Shown: positions 1 to 7,808, counted from the first letter of the stretch. The stretch: 18,542 nt of DNA from an uncultured Eubacteriales bacterium (GCA_934675165.1 CAKUPP010000023.1:1-18542); one strand, 5' to 3'. The notes: a model not told the origin generated them from the sequence alone. Program-made: numbers and translations.

Positions 1-33
1 TAAACTATTCATTGGATTATTTTGCTTTTGCAT
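1..33 (-). CDS. 5' end of an unidentified gene, cut by window edge
   Basis: Eleven codons are visible (MQKQNNPMNSL) starting with ATG at 33-31 and running off the left edge. A perfect AGGAGG ribosome binding site lies at 41-46 with a 7-nt spacer, so the start is convincing. Too little protein is present to name a family. The gene is preceded by a long leader that can form several helices (34-160), which makes it a candidate for RNA-level control. Confidence 0.7.
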   Translation of the reverse strand, partial: MQKQNNPMNSL

Positions 34-160
34 CTTAATTCCTCCTAATGTGCTTCCTTTCTAAGCTGCCAGGCTTATTTCTTAGTTTAGCACATCAGGC
101 TTTTTTGTTCATCGCTTAGGCTACCACTGAACCACGCGACTATCGCGTGGCTTTCTATAT
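34..160 (-). ncRNA. Putative structured leader RNA (possible cis-regulatory element)
   Basis: Read on the minus strand, this leader of the left-edge gene contains an 8-bp GC-rich hairpin (CCACGCGA at 150-143 with TCGCGTGG at 139-132). It also holds TTCA/TGAA (131-128 with 111-108), CTAAGC/GCTTAG (119-114 with 66-61) and ATGTGCT/AGCACAT (95-89 with 54-48). The CTTAG at 65-61 has a second partner, CTAAG at 85-81, so two folds compete. The last helix ends only two bases from the AGGAGG site. I do not recognise a known riboswitch or T-box consensus. Part of it (GGTTCAGTGGTAG) looks like a tRNA D-arm, but no tRNA cloverleaf follows. The pairings are seen in the sequence; the regulatory role is inferred. 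Confidence 0.35.
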
Positions 161-162
161 AC

Positions 163-193
163 AAAAAATCACTAACATCTCGCGTTAGTGATT
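163..193 (-). terminator. Rho-independent terminator of the 429-3837 operon
   Basis: A perfect 10-bp stem (AATCACTAAC at 167-176 with GTTAGTGATT at 184-193) and a 7-nt loop are followed, in minus-strand reading, by a run of six T. It lies downstream of the lipoprotein gene ending at 429 and upstream of the leader of the left-edge gene, so it separates the two transcripts. Confidence 0.7.
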
Positions 194-304
194 CTTGTGG
201 AACTCTTTTTGCTCTAAATAATTTTATTTGTCAAAATCTTTAATACATGCATAATCTAGATCATACTCTAAATTACCAATTTTTTATGATAATTATTAAA
301 AACA

Positions 305-397
305 TCAAATTTTCAAGGAGTTTAGATAATAATCACTCACTGAATACTTTTTTCTGTCTGAAGCACCTGCTTTTGCACAACTAAATAATAAAATTAT
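305..397 (-). pseudogene. Possible remnant of a protein C-terminus
   Basis: A 30-codon open stretch without a start codon ends in TGA at 305-307. Its last two thirds read as protein-like sequence (AKAGASDRKKYSVSDYYLNS, then LKI). The rest of 198-428 is AT-rich with no other gene visible. It could be the tail of a decayed gene or chance; no family is recognised. Confidence 0.15.
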
Positions 398-428
398 TTA
401 ATATTTTTTAAATATACCATTTTTTATT

Positions 429-848
429 TTACTGTGTGAGACAAGTGATATCTGAATATTTCTTTAAATTCAAACAAAACTCCAACAATTGTTTTTCCTT
501 TCGAGCTAAGAGATCTTGTGTAGCAAAATTATTAATATCATCTTCTAATTCAGATTCTAAATCATGAATTTGTTTTGCTAACAAAAATATTTTATTAAAA
601 GAATCTGATTTTTCAGGTATCTTAAAATTATTAATTTGTTCGAATAATTTTCGTTGATAATCATTTTTTAGTGTAATAAATTTCTGCCAATAATAACTTA
701 CGAAACATCCATTATCTACACTTTTATAAATTCCAAAATCACATATGCTAGGATAAAGTTCAGTTTTTATAACCATATCCACGGCGTTCGCTTTGATACA
801 ACCACATAACAAGAATATACCTAACAAACCTAATATTTTTTTGAGCAT
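429..848 (-). CDS. Small lipoprotein of unknown function
   Basis: The 139-residue product begins with a classical lipoprotein signal: positive residues K3-K4, a hydrophobic core, then lipobox L14-C15-G16-C17. Signal peptidase II would cleave before C17, leaving a lipid-anchored protein outside the cytoplasmic membrane. The mature part is mostly charged and helical, with a probable coiled-coil segment around residues 75-125. The ATG at 848 has a GGAAG ribosome binding site about 10 nt upstream. The gene is last in a four-gene operon, 21 bases after the OTU-like gene, so it may work with that membrane protein. No family is recognised; the lipoprotein call is firm, the function open. Confidence 0.75.
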   Translation of the reverse strand: MLKKILGLLGIFLLCGCIKANAVDMVIKTELYPSICDFGIYKSVDNGCFVSYYWQKFITLKNDYQRKLFEQINNFKIPEKSDSFNKIFLLAKQIHDLESELEDDINNFATQDLLARKEKQLLEFCLNLKKYSDITCLTQ

Positions 849-869
849 AATTATTACTTCCTTTATTTT

Positions 870-2741
870 TTATTTTAATAATTTTATTACTTCTTCAAGC
901 AATTTTTCAACTTTTTCAATTTGTCTTTGAAAATCGACTGATTCTTCATCATCAGATGAACTACTAAAATCCCCCTGGGGTACTTGCTCTATATCTCGAG
1001 TTGCTATTTCACGTTTGACTTTTTCTTCTTGTGTTTCAAATTCAGGAGGAATACTGCTAATTATTGCATTTTTGGTAGCTTTCACACCCCCCTTGTGAGA
1101 TTGTGGTAATGCCTTAATTAATGCACTAAAAGAACCGTAATCATCAAATTTTGAACGTAATATTGCTCTTTCGATTTTACCTCTAACTCTTATGCGATAA
1201 GGCCCTAATTCCGATAAAAGCCAAGCTGCTGCCAAGCAACCTGCATATGTAGCCACCTCCTCACTAAATTGCCCACATATTCTCGGCTGTATCCCATGAT
1301 CCTTAACTTTAGTAACATCTATATAGTTAGGCATAACGCCAGCTAATACATATTGTTTAAATAGTTGATATATTTGATTTTTTAAATCTGGATCTAAACC
1401 ATCTAGTGTTTCAGCTATTTTATCGTATGAAATCGGTAATCCAAATGGCTTATCACTAGGATTTGTTCTTCCGATGGAAAAACAATATGCAGATTCATAA
1501 TTATGAAACATCCATCGCCCACCACGTGTAAATACCATAAATACTTGTGAGAAAGGTGTTTCTATAAGATAAATTTTATTTGGTTCAAAAGTTTTATCAT
1601 GACGCAAATCTGTAGGATGAAATTGAGAAGGCAGTTCACCCTTTTGAGGTTTTTGTGCCAATGCTCTTTTTTGAGCTCTTAAAATCCGTTCTAAATTGCT
1701 TTTATGGGCTTCTTTTAGGTTTACTATTAATTGTTTTATTTGTTCTACAACAGCAGGTATTGAAACAGATTTTTCTTTTAATTTTTTTAAAATCTCAGTA
1801 AATCTAGTATTGGGTAGTAGTTTATGGGTTATCTTATTATTTAATGCTTGTAACATAGTTATGCATTTTTCTAAATTTTCAGTAGTACTCCGTACCTGTA
1901 AATCTGTGCTAGGATTATTCCAATCTCCCTGTCTGCGTTGCCCCTCTATATTAAGTGTATCAGTACCTTGAGCTTCAACCCAATGTGCTCCACCATTTCT
2001 AGTCGTATACCCACCGTTGTGGTCTCCAAGCAACGCCAGTTGTAAACCGCCGTTATTAGCTCCTATTCGTCTTGCATACGCCGGAAGAGTTGGCGGTGGT
2101 GTTCCCGACTCACCCGTCCTATGATTATATATAATTTCAACTGCTCCATAGTCTATTTGTCGCTCAATTCCAGCAGCACCTAACTCCTGATTTATATAAT
2201 TAATAATTCCTTGAAGTTCATCAATATGTACCCAGCGATTTCTGTGATTTTGTTGAATAGCATCATTAAGTAATCCTCTAACGCCTTGAGGCCTCCCTCT
2301 GTCCACAAGTGCCTGATTTATTGTTTGAGTGTTCAAATAAGGAAACAATATTTGCCATAAGCATTCACCTGGTTTACCTTGATTATCACCGATATTGTAT
2401 TGTCTTTCTTCAAATTTATATTGAATATCTCCGCCAACGCTTTGATAACCATCGGGAATTTGTGCATATTCAGGTGTTGTGTCTAACTCCACATATTCTT
2501 TGTCCTTGGATACTTTTTTTCTTGCCTTGCGTTTTATAATTCTAGATTTAGGTTGCTCCGTTTGTTTTATTAATGGTATTGATATATCTTCATCATCACT
2601 CGTTTTTTCTTTCTTTTTTGGCTTTGATTTTTTCATATATTTACATAACCATATTAATATTGATATGCCCACCACTACTACTGAAATAATATACATCCAA
2701 TTTTGATTATTGTCCTTATCATTTCCATTAGGCATTATCAT
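870..2741 (-). CDS. Membrane-anchored protein with OTU-like cysteine protease domain (putative effector)
   Basis: The product has up to 623 residues. One membrane segment (about residues 16-33) is followed by a very basic stretch (35-80), so the bulk is probably cytoplasmic if the positive-inside rule holds. Residues 100-260 look like a papain-fold, OTU-type peptidase: GECLWQIL places a candidate nucleophile C127 at a helix start, and GGAHWVEA offers H253 after a strand (LQLALLGD), a Cys-His spacing usual for OTU domains. A helical middle (285-365) follows. A second globular part (375-560) contains ICGQFSEEVATYA, resembling the CG-x-F motif of CE-clan peptidases. The C-terminus is a poly-Ser/acidic run plus a short coiled coil (600-623). 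An AGGGGG site at 2745-2750 lies only 3 nt from the first ATG but 9 nt from the ATG of M3 (2735), which is the likelier start. OTU peptidases usually remove ubiquitin in eukaryotes; a host target is inference. Confidence 0.6.
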   Translation of the reverse strand: MIMPNGNDKDNNQNWMYIISVVVVGISILIWLCKYMKKSKPKKKEKTSDDEDISIPLIKQTEQPKSRIIKRKARKKVSKDKEYVELDTTPEYAQIPDGYQSVGGDIQYKFEERQYNIGDNQGKPGECLWQILFPYLNTQTINQALVDRGRPQGVRGLLNDAIQQNHRNRWVHIDELQGIINYINQELGAAGIERQIDYGAVEIIYNHRTGESGTPPPTLPAYARRIGANNGGLQLALLGDHNGGYTTRNGGAHWVEAQGTDTLNIEGQRRQGDWNNPSTDLQVRSTTENLEKCITMLQALNNKITHKLLPNTRFTEILKKLKEKSVSIPAVVEQIKQLIVNLKEAHKSNLERILRAQKRALAQKPQKGELPSQFHPTDLRHDKTFEPNKIYLIETPFSQVFMVFTRGGRWMFHNYESAYCFSIGRTNPSDKPFGLPISYDKIAETLDGLDPDLKNQIYQLFKQYVLAGVMPNYIDVTKVKDHGIQPRICGQFSEEVATYAGCLAAAWLLSELGPYRIRVRGKIERAILRSKFDDYGSFSALIKALPQSHKGGVKATKNAIISSIPPEFETQEEKVKREIATRDIEQVPQGDFSSSSDDEESVDFQRQIEKVEKLLEEVIKLLK

Positions 2742-2778
2742 TTTCCCCCTTTCGTTTCTATACTAAATAACAAAATTA

Positions 2779-3339
2779 TTAATTAATTGTCTCTAATTGG
2801 GTTAAAATACTAGTCAATTCTTTTTCTTCATTTATATAATTTTTCTTATCGTTAGGATTTATTTTACCTAATATATCTATTGTCGCGTTAATTGGCATAA
2901 CAATGGAATCAGTTGCATTTAGTTCCTCCTTGGACGTTTCAAATGCATTTTTTAAATTTTCAATGAAATCACTAATTTTATTTATACTTAAATCACTCAT
3001 ATCCATATCTTTTAATTTTTTTACTGATTGATAAAATTTACTGTTTTCTAGTTGGCTAATATCGTTACTTCTAAACTCCTTCATTATTGATAGTAATTCC
3101 GAATCATCTTTTGCTTTTTGGTGAAGCCTTTGCTCTAATTTCTTTTTGATTTTTCCTCGCCTGATTTTATCAATTTCCATATCATCCTTAGCAAATTTTT
3201 TAGTTTCAATTTGCTTTTCTATAGTTTTTTCTGAAGTATTCCTTTTTTTAATTTTAGGTGGTGTTTCTCCCGAAATCACTTTAGGATTAGCCTTAGCGAG
3301 CTTTGCCAACGCTTTTGCAAATTTTGGAATAGGTAGCAT
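2779..3339 (-). CDS. Lysine-rich helical protein of unknown function
   Basis: The 186-residue product has no cysteine, no signal peptide and no membrane segment. It starts with an alanine/lysine-rich stretch (FAKALAKLAKA, residues 7-17) that would form a cationic amphipathic helix. A basic, Lys/Glu-rich helical region follows (25-90), then a helical C-terminal half. The AAAGGAG ribosome binding site (3350-3356) overlaps the stop codon of the upstream gene (3355-3357), so the two are translationally coupled. The membrane-anchored OTU-like gene follows after 37 bases. I do not recognise a family. Size, charge and coupling suggest a partner or substrate of its neighbours, but nothing shows this directly. 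Confidence 0.6.
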   Translation of the reverse strand: MLPIPKFAKALAKLAKANPKVISGETPPKIKKRNTSEKTIEKQIETKKFAKDDMEIDKIRRGKIKKKLEQRLHQKAKDDSELLSIMKEFRSNDISQLENSKFYQSVKKLKDMDMSDLSINKISDFIENLKNAFETSKEELNATDSIVMPINATIDILGKINPNDKKNYINEEKELTSILTQLETIN

Positions 3340-3354
3340 ATTGCATCAACTCCT

Positions 3355-3837
3355 TTACTTATCTAGCTTTGTTAATTCATCTAAAATTTTAGAAAGTTCA
3401 CGCTCAGGTTTTAATCGTGGTTTTAAAGTTTTACTAAATTCTTCATTTGCAACGATGCACGGCCAACTGTAAAGTTCCGGATTAGGATTTTTATAAATAT
3501 CCTTTTTGGTGTTATTATCTGATAAAAATAATATATGCCAATTGGAACCAACCTCTATGTAGATGGTATTCAGTTGCTCTTTATCTAAGACTTTTAATAT
3601 TTTATCCATTAAATTCTGTTTGTTTCCAACTCCAAGTAAGTACACATCATCTTTTACATTGTTTTTATCTAACATTGAGTAAAAACTAAATTTTAATTTG
3701 TATTTTTCTTTCTTTAAAGCCTCTTGAGCCTTGCTCTTATCCTGTTTGTATACTATTGATTTGCTTCCATCAGCGAGTTCTAAATAGAAAAATTTTTGCT
3801 TTATTATGCGCAACGCATCTTTTGTAAAATAAATCAC
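3355..3837 (-). CDS. Unknown 160-residue protein, first gene of the putative effector operon
   Basis: The start is GTG at 3837-3835, with AGGAAG at 3845-3850 seven bases upstream. The 160-residue product looks soluble. A strand-rich N-terminal part (FFYLELADGSKSIVYKQ) is followed by a Lys-rich helix. Next come alternating strands and helices (VYLLGVGN, NTIYIEVGSNWHILFLSD) and a charged helical tail (ELSKILDELTKL). That pattern suggests a small alpha/beta fold; no catalytic motif is clear and no family is recognised. It is first after the promoter at 3896-3924, and its stop codon lies inside the ribosome binding site of the next gene, so it is co-expressed with the three downstream genes. Confidence 0.6.
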   Translation of the reverse strand: MIYFTKDALRIIKQKFFYLELADGSKSIVYKQDKSKAQEALKKEKYKLKFSFYSMLDKNNVKDDVYLLGVGNKQNLMDKILKVLDKEQLNTIYIEVGSNWHILFLSDNNTKKDIYKNPNPELYSWPCIVANEEFSKTLKPRLKPERELSKILDELTKLDK

Positions 3838-3895
3838 TCAATCACTTCCTTTTTGCTGAATTTTCACAAAAGTTAATATATTTGATAACATTATA

Positions 3896-3924
3896 ATTAT
3901 ACCATAAATTTCATAAAATGTCTA
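3896..3924 (-). promoter_or_regulatory. Sigma-A-type promoter of the 429-3837 operon
   Basis: On the minus strand a -35 TAGACA (3924-3919; 5 of 6 match TTGACA) is separated by exactly 17 bases from a perfect -10 TATAAT (3901-3896). It sits about 60 bases upstream of the GTG start at 3837 and no other promoter of this quality is seen in the operon. Confidence 0.7.
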
Positions 3925-3968
3925 ATTATATCGAATGCTGAACAACACCAAAATTGTTGGTTTACAAT

Positions 3969-4164
3969 TGATGTGTTACAAAAGAAAAAAGAAGTGACGG
4001 ATAAATCAAGTTGTGTTACAGTTAAGTTGAAACATAATAAACAAACACAAAAAGGAGATATCCGTCATGAACACTGTAACACAAACAATGCTGTATCGTC
4101 AAGCCTTAATCAACTATGCAAATAAGTATGGATGTGTAGGTTTGTCAATGATGTGTTACAAAAG
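3969..4164 (+). mobile_element. Insertion sequence remnant bounded by 16-bp direct repeats
   Basis: The identical 16-mer TGATGTGTTACAAAAG occurs at 3969-3984 and 4149-4164. The core TGTGTTACA occurs again at 4012-4020 and inverted at 4075-4083. Between them lies the 5' end of a transposase gene with a good ribosome binding site. This looks like the left end of an IS481/IS3-type element whose body has been lost, leaving about 200 bases. The direct orientation of the two flanking repeats does not fit simple terminal inverted repeats, so an internal deletion or rearrangement is likely. Confidence 0.5.
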
Positions 4165-4168
4165 TTAA
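4067..4168 (+). pseudogene. Truncated transposase N-terminus (IS481/IS3-like)
   Basis: The ATG at 4067 follows AAAGGAGA (4051-4058). The 33-residue reading begins MNTVTQTMLYRQALINYANK and ends at TAA (4166-4168). The first 22 residues resemble the first helix of the helix-turn-helix domain of IS481/IS3-family transposases, which usually continue into a Thr-Lys-rich recognition helix. Here the sequence leaves the family after YANKYG and runs into the second copy of the 16-bp repeat. No catalytic domain remains, so it cannot encode an active enzyme. The family call rests on this short N-terminus only. Confidence 0.5.
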
Positions 4169-4186
4169 AACATTTACATTAAAATT

Positions 4187-4223
4187 AAAAACGTATCCTT
4201 TGACCATACAAGGATACGTTTTT
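4187..4223. terminator. Strong bidirectional terminator
   Basis: A perfect 14-bp stem (AAAAACGTATCCTT at 4187-4200 with AAGGATACGTTTTT at 4210-4223) and a 9-base loop give a run of five T on each strand. On the minus strand it closes the cysteine-rich protein gene ending at 4232; on the plus strand it would stop any transcription from the insertion sequence remnant. Confidence 0.85.
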
Positions 4224-4231
4224 GAAAAAAG

Positions 4232-5065
4232 TTATGAATTTTCATTATTATTTTTACAACCACACGAACTTTGATCATCTTTAAAATCAGGAGTCTTAGG
4301 TGGAAAAAATTCATTTGTGGGAAATTCAATTCGACTAAATAAATCACATGGGCTATCATCTGACGATACACATTGCTTAGTAGGCAAACAAAAATCATAA
4401 GCAGGAATTTTCATTTGAACATTACGCTCAATCTGAACTATAGAAAAAAGTCCTAAACTCACAGCAACACTTTTGCTCGTAGAGTTATTAATTACAAAAT
4501 TTCCACCAAACATTCTGCATATTTGCTCGGGCACTCTGCACTGTGGCTGACGACAACAATCACATGGACTGCAAATTTTTGCAGACAACGCCACAGGTTT
4601 TGCCACCTGAACTGTTGCTTTTGGTAAATTCTGAGTAATACAACTAATTTGGGTAAAATCAGAAGAAGAATCTTCGGAACTAAAAGCTTTTGTATTACCC
4701 TCACTTCCATAAAGAACAACTTTTTTATTAAACACACACAACCCATTTACAATCGCCGGCATGACCGTGGGTGAAACAAAAGCCTCCAAACCCACCTCAA
4801 AGAAAAATGTAAGATCTATGGAATAGTATCCTCTCCGAAAGGGAATAGGTTCTAAGTCTACATGAGTCGTAATCAATTCAACATCTTTTACTCTAACACT
4901 AGTAGCCTGCTCTATTATATTTTGAGCTGACTCACCAAAATTTACTCTAAGATTTTCAAGACAATCCTTATCTGCACATGAATCATATACTCTGGATGCA
5001 TCTATACAAACGGACTCGCCAAACTGACTATCCCGGCACGAAAATGTTGAAAAATTTTCTGTCAT
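4232..5065 (-). CDS. Cysteine-rich conserved clostridial protein, function unknown
   Basis: The 277-residue product has 17 cysteines: an N-terminal group (C10, C20, C30, C35), a dense cluster (C165, C168, C170, C171, C176, C183) and a C-terminal CGC (268-270). There is no signal peptide and no membrane segment. The pattern ESVCIDASRVYDSC, then PFRRGYYSIDLTFFF, ending in FPTNEFFPP, is one I associate from memory with an uncharacterised family common in spore-forming Clostridia. I cannot name it, and a link with the spore coat or metal binding is only a guess from the cysteines. The start is well supported: GGAGG lies about 9 bases upstream of ATG 5065. It follows the helicase gene after nearly 190 bases and ends at the strong terminator, so it may be its own transcript. 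Confidence 0.65.
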   Translation of the reverse strand: MTENFSTFSCRDSQFGESVCIDASRVYDSCADKDCLENLRVNFGESAQNIIEQATSVRVKDVELITTHVDLEPIPFRRGYYSIDLTFFFEVGLEAFVSPTVMPAIVNGLCVFNKKVVLYGSEGNTKAFSSEDSSSDFTQISCITQNLPKATVQVAKPVALSAKICSPCDCCRQPQCRVPEQICRMFGGNFVINNSTSKSVAVSLGLFSIVQIERNVQMKIPAYDFCLPTKQCVSSDDSPCDLFSRIEFPTNEFFPPKTPDFKDDQSSCGCKNNNENS

Positions 5066-5253
5066 ATAAAAAATCCTCCTATAATATTTATGTCTACGCT
5101 ACAAACATCGCCATATTTCAATCCTGCCACAGCAATGTAACAAGCGCAACAATCATTGAAACTATTGTTTTCAATAACATATTATGGATGATTTTTTATT
5201 TGTGTTACTATTAAACTGCTCTATGAACAAAAACTATATTACACAAATTTATA

Positions 5254-7662
5254 TTAAATTTTTTCTAAGTTAGCAAAATTCGCCAAAAGCCTTTTTGTAC
5301 CACACTTAAAAGATATCTCTAGATAGGTATCACCACTTGTAGGTACAGCAGCTAATACCTCACCTTGCCCAAATTTTTTGTGCAATACTTTATCGCCACA
5401 TACAAATTTTGTAGATAAGGGCACCCCACTAGTTGCTTTGCCACCCGAAATCTGACCAAAATGATGCGCTGAAAGTGCCGATTTTGCACGAATTTCTTGA
5501 GCAGATTTAGGAACATCTTCACCTTTTTTTAAATTTTTCCAATCTTTTGATTTTGTCTTATCCAAAAGTTCATCAGGAATTTCATTTAAAAATCGCGAAC
5601 ATTTATTATGCGAAGTGCTTCCGAAAATCATTCTACTATCAGAATTCAAAATATACAATTTTCTTCTTGCTCTTGTTATCCCTACATACGCTAAGCGTCT
5701 TTCTTCTTCAATTGCTTCATCATTCAAATCAAATTGAGCCCCCGGGAAAACTCCCTCTTCAAATCCAGGTATAAACACTACAGGGAACTCTAACCCTTTC
5801 GCAGAATGGAGCGTCATCATAACAACAGAATCCGAATTTTGATCATAATTATCTATATCCGAAAACAATGACACCTCTTCCAAAAATCCTGCCAAAGTTG
5901 CATCATCTGGATGATTTTCTTCATACTTTCTTATGTTAGTTAAAAATTCCCTTACATTTTCTATGCGAGCCTCTCCATTTTCTTTATCTTCTTTAAGGAA
6001 TTTTAAATAACCTGTCTTTTCCACCAAAACACTATAAAGATCATGAAGCCTTATATACGGATCTCGACTATACTCAATAAGATCACAAATCAAATTAGAA
6101 AAAGAAGTCAACTTAGATGAAACCCTTCGAAGTTGCTCAAACTGGTTGGAATTTTTTATTACATCCAACAATGTCATTCCCATTTTTTGAGAAATCTCTG
6201 TAGCTTGAGTTATGGTTCTCTCACCTATAGAACGTCTAGGTTGATTAATAATCCGCTTTAAATGCACCTCATCGCAAGGATTATTTACAACACTCAAATA
6301 TGCTATCATATCACGAATTTCTTTTCTTTCATAAAACCTAACTCCGCCCAAAGTGCGATACGGTATTGCAGATCTGATTAATACTTTCTCCAAAGCGTTT
6401 GATTGAACATTAAGCCTATACAAAATAGCTATATCTGAGTATTTTGCACCTTTTGCAACCATATCTTGAATAGCTTCTGCAATATACTGAGCTTCATCAT
6501 GTTCGCTATACGCTGTGTGAACTTTTATATTTTCGCCTTTTTCATTTTTAGTCCATAACATTTTTCCTTTTCTGTTTGAATTGTTCTTAATAACAGCATT
6601 TGCAGCATCCAATATAGTTTGAGTTGACCTATAATTTTGCTCCAAACGAATTGTTTTGGCGCCAGGAAAATTTTTTTCAAAATTTAAAATATTTTCTATT
6701 GTGGCACCACGGAACTTATAAATACTCTGATCGTCATCACCAACAACACATATATTTCCACTCTTACGCGCCAAACTTTGCACGAGGACAAATTGCACAA
6801 AGTTAGTATCTTGATATTCATCGACTAAAATATATTTAAATTGATCCTGATACTTTTGCAAAATTTCTGGATAACGTTCAAACAACTTTACCACATTCAT
6901 AATCAAGTCATCAAAATCCATAGCATCAGATTCAACAAGCTTTTTTTGATATAAATCATAAACATTTGCTATTTCTGTAAGCCTAAAATCATTTGCTGAA
7001 TCTTTCCTGTACTCATTATGATCAATTAATTTATTTTTTGCGTTAGAAATAGCACACTTCACACTCTTATAAGACAACACCTTGTCATCGATATTTAAAC
7101 TTCTCATGCACTCCTTCACAAGGCGCTTAGTATCGTCTTCATCATATACTACAAAATGGTTGCTATATCCCAGTTTATCAGCATCTATTCTTAATATTCG
7201 TGAACACAATGAATGAAAAGTTGAAGCCCAAACTTTTTCACCACGCGATCCCAGTGCTAAAGACAAACGTTCTTTAAGTTCTCCTGCTGCTTTGTTGGTA
7301 AAAGTTATTGCCAATATGTTCCACGGCGCCACTGTGTTATGGCTTATAATAGTCTTCACTGACTCTGCTCCTGCACCAGAATTATAAGCATTTTCTAATA
7401 TATTAAGCTTTTCTTCAGTTATTTCTCCACCACTTTCTTCGTGGGTATATGCATCTCCATAATCTACCATATTAACTATACGGTTAATTATTGCAGTAGT
7501 TTTTCCACTCCCTGCACCTGCCAAAACAATTACTGGACCATTAACGTTAAACACAGCTTTCTGTTGATTTTCATTCATGTTTGAAAATCTACGTTCTAAT
7601 AACTTCTTTTTAATTTTAATATACTTTTTCAAAATACTACTAAACAATTTTCGCACCGCCAT
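5254..7662 (-). CDS. pcrA: ATP-dependent DNA helicase, UvrD/PcrA family
   Basis: The 802-residue product is a superfamily 1A 3'-5' DNA helicase acting in repair and replication-fork maintenance. All motifs are visible in order: Q-motif region (MNENQQKAV, 29-37), Walker A GAGSGKTT (49-56), Ia (ITFTNKAAGEL), II (VDEYQDTN), III (GDDDQSIYKFRGA), IV (LEQNYRST), V (TLHSAKGLEFPVVFIPG) and VI (RRLAYVGITRARRKLY). The C-terminus has the Tudor-like module (GDKVLHKKFGQGEVLA) that in PcrA contacts RNA polymerase. An N-terminal extension of about 28 residues before the Q-motif, and an acidic insert after Walker A (about 68-100), match a UvrD-like type I associate with Clostridia rather than Bacillus PcrA. 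No clear ribosome binding site precedes the ATG at 7662, so the exact start is uncertain. The gene appears intact. Confidence 0.93.
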   Translation of the reverse strand: MAVRKLFSSILKKYIKIKKKLLERRFSNMNENQQKAVFNVNGPVIVLAGAGSGKTTAIINRIVNMVDYGDAYTHEESGGEITEEKLNILENAYNSGAGAESVKTIISHNTVAPWNILAITFTNKAAGELKERLSLALGSRGEKVWASTFHSLCSRILRIDADKLGYSNHFVVYDEDDTKRLVKECMRSLNIDDKVLSYKSVKCAISNAKNKLIDHNEYRKDSANDFRLTEIANVYDLYQKKLVESDAMDFDDLIMNVVKLFERYPEILQKYQDQFKYILVDEYQDTNFVQFVLVQSLARKSGNICVVGDDDQSIYKFRGATIENILNFEKNFPGAKTIRLEQNYRSTQTILDAANAVIKNNSNRKGKMLWTKNEKGENIKVHTAYSEHDEAQYIAEAIQDMVAKGAKYSDIAILYRLNVQSNALEKVLIRSAIPYRTLGGVRFYERKEIRDMIAYLSVVNNPCDEVHLKRIINQPRRSIGERTITQATEISQKMGMTLLDVIKNSNQFEQLRRVSSKLTSFSNLICDLIEYSRDPYIRLHDLYSVLVEKTGYLKFLKEDKENGEARIENVREFLTNIRKYEENHPDDATLAGFLEEVSLFSDIDNYDQNSDSVVMMTLHSAKGLEFPVVFIPGFEEGVFPGAQFDLNDEAIEEERRLAYVGITRARRKLYILNSDSRMIFGSTSHNKCSRFLNEIPDELLDKTKSKDWKNLKKGEDVPKSAQEIRAKSALSAHHFGQISGGKATSGVPLSTKFVCGDKVLHKKFGQGEVLAAVPTSGDTYLEISFKCGTKRLLANFANLEKI

Positions 7663-7808
7663 ATCTTAAGTTGGGTACAAAAGCAAACTGCATACAGAAA
7701 GTAAATCTTAAATGTAGCTAGCTCTCATAAACACTCTATTTTCTTATATTATTATTTTAACTCATTCAATTAAAAAAATCAAATTTTAAAATACAATCTA
7801 CTACAATT

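Noticed and set aside
121..139. Sequence GGTTCAGTGGTAG on the minus strand, resembling a tRNA D-arm
   Set aside because: No anticodon arm, T-arm or acceptor pairing follows at the right distances; it is better explained as part of the leader structure.
229..234. Perfect minus-strand TTGACA as a promoter for the left-edge gene
   Set aside because: No -10-like hexamer lies 16-18 bases downstream; that position reads CAAAAA.
5118..5180. Minus-strand 20-codon hydrophobic reading (MLLKTIVSMIVALVTLLWQD) upstream of the cysteine-rich gene, which could be a leader peptide
   Set aside because: No ribosome binding site precedes the ATG, the length is easily reached by chance, and there is no attenuator structure next to it.
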